18,041 nt of DNA. Origin: Kordiimonadaceae bacterium (GTDB lineage Bacteria > Pseudomonadota > Alphaproteobacteria > Sphingomonadales > Emcibacteraceae). The notes under the pieces were generated by a model that worked only from the letters and a program-made list of their open reading frames with translations, did no database searches and was not told where the DNA came from. Positions 13,597 through 18,041 of this stretch are shown here, piece by piece (position 1 is the stretch's first letter; each line of letters begins with the position of its first letter). The stretch is taken from contig JABIPV010000162.1 of assembly GCA_018699075.1 (NCBI GenBank), forward strand, positions 1-18,041, written 5' to 3'. A program made the translations under genes and the position numbers.

Positions 13597-14823
13597 ATGA
13601 CGAGACAGAAGATGGATTCTGAATTTTACAGAATAAAAAGATTACCCCCTTATGTATTTGCTGAAGTGAACGCCTTAAAAGCAAAAGCACGAGCGGCGGG
13701 CGATGACATCATTGATTTCGGAATGGGTAATCCGGACCTTATGCCGCCGCAACATGTAATGGATAAGGTAACCGAAACCATGAAAGACCCGAAAGCGCAT
13801 CGCTATTCGGTCTCCAAAGGTATTCACGGTCTGCGCAAAGCCATGGCCGCTTATTATGAGCGACGTTTTAACGTGACCCTTGATCCCGAAAATGAAGTGA
13901 TTGCGACACTTGGGTCAAAAGAAGGTCTTGCCAATTTGGCCAAAGCAATAACCGCACCCGGTGATGTCATATTGGTGCCAAACCCAAGCTATCCCATCCA
14001 TCATTTTGGATTTATCATTGCGGGCGCGACCATCCGGCATCTGCCGACCACAAAAGATCATGATTTTATGGAAATGCTGGAACAGGCGGTAAAACACAGT
14101 GTGCCCAAGCCGCTTGCGCTAGTGATTAATTATCCGTCTAACCCGACAGCAGAAGTGGTTGATATTGATTTTTATAAAGAGGTCGTTGCTTTTTGTAAAA
14201 AGCATGAGATTTATATATTATCTGATTTGGCATATGCTGAAATATATTTTAATGACACACCGCCACCCTCAATTTTGCAAGTGCCCGGTGCCCGCGATAT
14301 TGCAGTAGAATTTACATCAATGAGTAAGACTTATTCTATGGCCGGATGGCGAATAGGATTTGCAGTAGGGAATAAGGATCTTATTTCAGCTTTAACACGC
14401 ATGAAATCATATGTGGATTATGGTGCCTTTACGCCGGTGCAAGTGGCGGCAACTGCGGCCTTAAATGGACCACAAGACTGTATTGATCAAAACCGCGCCG
14501 TATATAAACGTCGCCGCGATGTTCTGGTTAAAGGAATGGAGGGCTCTGGCTGGGAAATACCGTCACCAGAAGCGACCATGTTTGCGTGGGTGCCTTTACC
14601 GGATGAATGGAAGGGTGTGGGGTCAATGGAGTTTTCAAAACAATTGATAGAACATGCTAAAGTCGCGGTTGCGCCAGGAATTGGCTTTGGTGAATATGGC
14701 GATGATTTTGTCCGTATTGCCCTGGTGGAAAATGAGCAACGTATCAGACAAGCTGTACGAAATATGAAACAGTTTATGATCAAAAGTGATCAATATTTAG
14801 ATCAATTAAAAGATAAAGAATAA
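13597..14823 (+). CDS. alaC: AlaC-like PLP-dependent aminotransferase
   Basis: Class I/II aminotransferase of 408 residues, close in sequence to E. coli AlaC, the glutamate-pyruvate transaminase that makes alanine. Shared blocks include RIKRLPPYVF, DIIDFGMGNPD, LGSKEGLA, VLVPNPSYPIH and PSNPTAEVVD. The catalytic lysine is K244 in SMSKTYSMAGWRIGF. PLP and substrate contacts N182, D210, Y213 and R252 are visible. Relatives in alphaproteobacteria are often labelled LL-diaminopimelate aminotransferase, so the substrate is not certain. Two in-frame ATGs are possible, at 13597 and 13612, and neither has a good Shine-Dalgarno; the first is used here. hom follows nine bases after the stop, as is usual for this locus in alphaproteobacteria. 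A leader with inverted repeats lies upstream. Confidence 0.88.
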   Translation: MTRQKMDSEFYRIKRLPPYVFAEVNALKAKARAAGDDIIDFGMGNPDLMPPQHVMDKVTETMKDPKAHRYSVSKGIHGLRKAMAAYYERRFNVTLDPENEVIATLGSKEGLANLAKAITAPGDVILVPNPSYPIHHFGFIIAGATIRHLPTTKDHDFMEMLEQAVKHSVPKPLALVINYPSNPTAEVVDIDFYKEVVAFCKKHEIYILSDLAYAEIYFNDTPPPSILQVPGARDIAVEFTSMSKTYSMAGWRIGFAVGNKDLISALTRMKSYVDYGAFTPVQVAATAALNGPQDCIDQNRAVYKRRRDVLVKGMEGSGWEIPSPEATMFAWVPLPDEWKGVGSMEFSKQLIEHAKVAVAPGIGFGEYGDDFVRIALVENEQRIRQAVRNMKQFMIKSDQYLDQLKDKE

Positions 14824-14832
14824 GGTGCTAAT

Positions 14833-16125
14833 TTGAGTGAACCGTTAAAAGTGGCCATTGCTGGCCTAGGGAATGTCGGCGTTGGTGTCGTAAAAATATT
14901 ACAGCAGCATAGAGAGCTTATTGCGGACCGTACGGGTCGTGAAATTGCGATCACAGCTGTATCTGCCAGAAGTCGTAACAGTAATCGTGGCGTTGATCTA
15001 TCAAATTATACTTGGGTTGACAATGCGGCTGATTTGGCACAAATGGATGACGTTGATATTGTGGTTGAGGCCATTGGTGGCGAAGATGGCATTGCTTTAG
15101 AGCTTGCGCAAAATGCTTTAAAAAATTCAAAATCATTTGTAACTGCTAATAAGGCAATGGTTGCTCATCATGGTGCTCTTCTTGCGGACCTCGCGCAAGA
15201 TAACAATGTGGCTCTTCGTTTTGAAGCGGCAGTGGCAGGTGGTATTCCGATTATCAAAGCGATTGGTGAGGGATTAGCCGCAAACCAATTAAGCCTTGTA
15301 TACGGTATCATGAATGGCACAACCAATTATATGCTCAGCCAAATGGAAGCCACAGGCAAAAGCTATGATGAAATTCTCGAAGAAACAGATGCTCTTGGTT
15401 ATTTAGAAGCTGATCCTGCCCTAGACTTAGACGGCATTGATGCGGCTCATAAACTCGCCATATTAAGCAGCGTTGCTTTTGGCACAAAAACAGATTTTGA
15501 TAATGTCTATATCGAAGGTATTCGTGCTATTGAAACCGTTGATATTGCCTATGGAAAAGAACTAGGTTACCGCATAAAACTTCTTGGTATTACGAAATAT
15601 GAAAATGGCACTTTATCACAGCGTGTCCACCCGGTGATGATTGACCGTGAGCTTCCGATAGCACGTGTAATGGATGGCTTTAACGCACTAGTCGTTGATG
15701 GTGATTATATTGACCGTACTTTTTATCAAGGGCGCGGCGCAGGCGAAGGCCCAACGGCATCTGCTATTGTCGCTGATATTATCGATATTGCCCGTGGTCA
15801 TAACGGAGCAGCCTTCTTTAAGCCATCCCATAAATTGGTTGATGCGCAAAGCGTTACAATTAATGAAAGACAAGGGGCTTATTATGTCCGCTTACATGTA
15901 GAAGACCACGCAGGCGTGATTGCGGACATAACAACATCTTTAAAAGATGCCAATGTATCAGTGGAAACTATGCTGCAAAAAGGAACGGAACGTGATGGTA
16001 CGGTTTATGTGATCATGACCACACATGAAACAAGGGAAACAGCAATGAAAGATGCACTTAATCGTATCAATGAGCTTTCATCTGTGATAGAAAATCCTTT
16101 ATCTATTAGAATCGAAAAATTGTAA
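14833..16125 (+). CDS. hom: Homoserine dehydrogenase with C-terminal ACT domain
   Basis: NAD(P)-dependent reduction of aspartate semialdehyde to homoserine, the branch step to threonine and methionine. The start is TTG: the in-frame alaC stop at 14821 excludes anything earlier, a Shine-Dalgarno AAGGTG lies at 14822-14827, and the Rossmann motif AGLGNVGVGVV begins at residue 10. Seen in order: NAD-binding domain (1-130), TANKAMVAHHG with K107, the family segment GIMNGTTNYMLSQM (158-171), and LEADPALDLDGIDAAHKLAI (191-210). D203 and K207 in the last match the catalytic Asp/Lys pair. A C-terminal ACT domain starts at about 350 (YYVRLHVEDHAGVIADITTS), which in this family mediates threonine feedback inhibition. 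The 430-residue length is typical of the monofunctional enzyme. Confidence 0.96.
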   Translation: MSEPLKVAIAGLGNVGVGVVKILQQHRELIADRTGREIAITAVSARSRNSNRGVDLSNYTWVDNAADLAQMDDVDIVVEAIGGEDGIALELAQNALKNSKSFVTANKAMVAHHGALLADLAQDNNVALRFEAAVAGGIPIIKAIGEGLAANQLSLVYGIMNGTTNYMLSQMEATGKSYDEILEETDALGYLEADPALDLDGIDAAHKLAILSSVAFGTKTDFDNVYIEGIRAIETVDIAYGKELGYRIKLLGITKYENGTLSQRVHPVMIDRELPIARVMDGFNALVVDGDYIDRTFYQGRGAGEGPTASAIVADIIDIARGHNGAAFFKPSHKLVDAQSVTINERQGAYYVRLHVEDHAGVIADITTSLKDANVSVETMLQKGTERDGTVYVIMTTHETRETAMKDALNRINELSSVIENPLSIRIEKL

Positions 16126-16173
16126 ATTTAAAATAAATTCAGGTTAAAAGAATTTTATAAATAGGAAATAATT

Positions 16174-17151
16174 ATGGCTGTTAATTCGACTTTAGATCGT
16201 ATTTTTGTACTGGAATTGGTGCGCGTAACAGAAGCCGCTGCAATCGCTGCTGCAAAATTAGTCGGAATGGGTGATGAAAAAGCAGCGGATGCCGCCGCGG
16301 TTGAATCCATGCGTAATGAATTTAATCAGTTGGACATCAAAGGTCGCATCGTTATCGGTGAAGGCGAACGCGATGAAGCACCAATGCTTTATATCGGTGA
16401 AGAAGTCGGTACGGGTAATGGTCCAGAAATTGATATCGCCCTTGACCCACTCGAAGGGACGACAATTGCCGCTAAAGCAATGCAAAATTCACTTGCTGTT
16501 GTTGCTCTGGCTGAAAAAGGTAATTTATTAAATGCGCCGGATGTTTATATGGATAAAATCGCTGTTGGACCGGGACTTCCAATTGGTGTTGTTGATCTTG
16601 ATAAAACTGTAGAAGAAAATGTTATATCCGTGGCAAAGGCGAAAGGTCGCCCCATTAGTGATATGCTTGTTTGTGTTCTTGATCGTCCACGTCATGCCGG
16701 CATTATTGAAGAAATTCGTGCAACCGGCGCCCGCGTTAAACTTATTGGCGATGGTGATGTCGCCGGGGTTATTGATACGACTAATCCTGACACCTCTGTT
16801 GATCTTTATATGGGATCTGGAGGCGCACCGGAAGGTGTTCTTGCAGCGGCTGCGCTACGCTGTATTGGCGGTCAAATTCAAGGACGTCTTACTTTCAGAA
16901 ATGATGATGAACGCGCCCGTGCCCGTAAATGGGGTATCGAAGACCTTAATGCTAAATATTCAACCGAAGACATGGCCGCAGGCGATGTGATCTTCGCGGC
17001 AACAGGCGTGACGGACGGAACGCTTCTTCGCGGTGTTCATACGACTGTTGATGGTAAAGGTTATTCAACGGATACAGTAGTGATGCGCTCTGCGTCAAAA
17101 ACAGTACGCCGTATTAAAACTGAACATAACCGCGCTATAAAACAAGCTTAA
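16174..17151 (+). CDS. glpX: Fructose-1,6-bisphosphatase class II
   Basis: Hydrolyses fructose-1,6-bisphosphate to fructose-6-phosphate in gluconeogenesis. The 325-residue length is normal for GlpX. Metal and phosphate ligands line up with E. coli GlpX: D39 in AADAAAVESMR (D33), E63 in VIGEGERDEAPM (E57), D91 and E94 in IALDPLEGTT (D85, E88), and E220 in GSGGAPEGVL (E213). The DPLEGT block is the inositol-monophosphatase superfamily metal motif. AGGAA at 16163-16167 is a good ribosome-binding site. The gene follows hom after 48 bases and precedes recJ by seven bases, so it is probably in the alaC-hom-glpX-recJ operon. In some alphaproteobacteria the enzyme also acts on sedoheptulose bisphosphate; no Calvin-cycle gene is seen here. 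Confidence 0.96.
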   Translation: MAVNSTLDRIFVLELVRVTEAAAIAAAKLVGMGDEKAADAAAVESMRNEFNQLDIKGRIVIGEGERDEAPMLYIGEEVGTGNGPEIDIALDPLEGTTIAAKAMQNSLAVVALAEKGNLLNAPDVYMDKIAVGPGLPIGVVDLDKTVEENVISVAKAKGRPISDMLVCVLDRPRHAGIIEEIRATGARVKLIGDGDVAGVIDTTNPDTSVDLYMGSGGAPEGVLAAAALRCIGGQIQGRLTFRNDDERARARKWGIEDLNAKYSTEDMAAGDVIFAATGVTDGTLLRGVHTTVDGKGYSTDTVVMRSASKTVRRIKTEHNRAIKQA

Positions 17152-17158
17152 GAATTAA

Positions 17159-18041
17159 ATGAATACAGAAACCTCCTCCACAGCTGAAAACGATATCATC
17201 TTGGCTGTGGAGAATTCTGTTACCAACCGCACGTGGGTCGCAAGGCCGGCGCAGATGCGTATTGTTCAAGCCATTGCACAAAACCATTCCCTGCCGGAAA
17301 TTATCGCTCGTGTAGTTGCGGGCCGTGGTATCGGCATTGATGACGCGGCAACTTTTTTAAATCCTACCTTAAAAGAAATGCTGCCTGATCCTTCACATTT
17401 TAAGGATATGGATGTTGCTTGTGAACGTATAGCCGACGCGATTGTTGCGGGTGAAAAAGTCGCTGTTTTTGGTGATTATGATGTTGATGGTGCCACGTCA
17501 TCAGCAATATTTAAACGATTTTTTAAAGCACTTAATCAGGACATAACCGCTTATATTCCAGACCGCATGAAAGAGGGTTACGGCCCCAATACAAAAGCAC
17601 TGCTGGAATTAAAACTAGCCGGTCATAAATTGGTGATTACAGTGGATTGCGGAATTGTTTCCTTTGACCCGCTTGCCGCTGCCAAAGAAGCGGGTCTTGA
17701 TATGATCGTGGTTGATCATCATCAGGCCGAAGCAAAGTTGCCAGACGCTGTGGCCGTAGTAAACCCAAACCGTCTTGATGAAGAACCGGGATATGGTCAG
17801 CTCGCGGCCATCGGTGTTAGCTTTATTACGATTGTCGGCATCAACAGAGAACTTCGTAATCGTGGATGGTATAAACAACAAGGCCTTAAAGAGCCTAACA
17901 TCATCAATTGGCTTGATTTGGTAGCCTTAGGTACCATTTGCGATGTTGTGCCGCTGGTGGGCATTAACAGGGCACTGGTGTCACAAGGGTTAAAGGTAAT
18001 GGCATCGCGTCATAATGTCGGTTTAAAAGCCCTTAGTGACG
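17159..18041 (+). CDS. recJ: RecJ, single-stranded-DNA-specific 5'-3' exonuclease (5' part)
   Basis: First 294 codons or so of RecJ, which runs off the right edge; full-length family members are near 580-600 residues. RecJ degrades 5'-ended single-stranded DNA in RecF-pathway recombination, mismatch repair and base-excision repair. The DHH-phosphoesterase motifs are present: VFGDYDVDGATSSAIF with D106, D108 and D110, VDCG with D163, VVDHHQAE with D186-H187-H188, and LGTICDVVPLVG with D262. These are the metal-binding residues expected of an active nuclease. RPAQMRIVQAIAQNHSLPE and the IARVVAGRGI segment near the start are also typical. The ATG sits seven bases after the glpX stop with no obvious Shine-Dalgarno, so translation may be coupled to glpX. 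Confidence 0.95.
   Translation, partial: MNTETSSTAENDIILAVENSVTNRTWVARPAQMRIVQAIAQNHSLPEIIARVVAGRGIGIDDAATFLNPTLKEMLPDPSHFKDMDVACERIADAIVAGEKVAVFGDYDVDGATSSAIFKRFFKALNQDITAYIPDRMKEGYGPNTKALLELKLAGHKLVITVDCGIVSFDPLAAAKEAGLDMIVVDHHQAEAKLPDAVAVVNPNRLDEEPGYGQLAAIGVSFITIVGINRELRNRGWYKQQGLKEPNIINWLDLVALGTICDVVPLVGINRALVSQGLKVMASRHNVGLKALSD

Noticed and set aside
1..18041. Search for a new defence, mobile or biosynthetic system
   Set aside because: Every long reading frame with coding character belongs to a known family, gaps are all below 170 bases, and no integrase, transposase, toxin-antitoxin pair, CRISPR repeat or attachment-site duplication was seen.

Overview
The window looks like chromosomal DNA of an alphaproteobacterium of moderate G+C content (low-to-mid 40s % by eye). 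Three things point that way: an scpB-tatA-tatB-tatC-serS-pcm-nlpD block, an alaC-hom-glpX-recJ block, and family-level protein similarity. The order cannot be fixed from this sequence. I see no mobile element, CRISPR array, phage gene, tRNA or rRNA.

Layout. (1) Bases 1-4964, plus strand: the end of scpB (chromosome segregation), the twin-arginine translocase genes tatA, tatB and tatC, seryl-tRNA synthetase, protein-L-isoaspartate methyltransferase, and an NlpD-like LysM/M23 lipoprotein. Genes from tatB to nlpD overlap or nearly touch, so this reads as one operon with a possible extra internal promoter in front of nlpD. (2) 5003-7567, minus strand: one large exported M14 metallopeptidase. (3) 7737-9265, plus strand: a PLP-dependent threonine/serine dehydratase translationally coupled to a gamma-class carbonic anhydrase-like protein. 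(4) 9338-13503, plus strand: three sodium-coupled amino-acid transporters in a row, one AGCS symporter and two close tandem NSS paralogues. (5) 13597-18041, plus strand: an AlaC-like aminotransferase, homoserine dehydrogenase, class II fructose-1,6-bisphosphatase (GlpX) and the first half of RecJ.

How the genes may work together: regions 2-5 suggest amino-acid scavenging and interconversion. An exported peptidase could release amino acids, Na+ symporters could import them, and the dehydratase and aminotransferase could feed 2-oxo acids to central metabolism. GlpX allows gluconeogenesis and Hom covers the threonine/methionine branch. This link is inferred from adjacency and is not demonstrated.

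The window is mostly ordinary housekeeping and metabolic sequence and I found no convincing undescribed system. The items most worth checking are a possible leaderless promoter at nlpD, low-complexity repeats in the tatB tail, the tandem NSS pair with different predicted pocket residues, a paired-repeat leader before alaC, and the absence of surE between serS and pcm.
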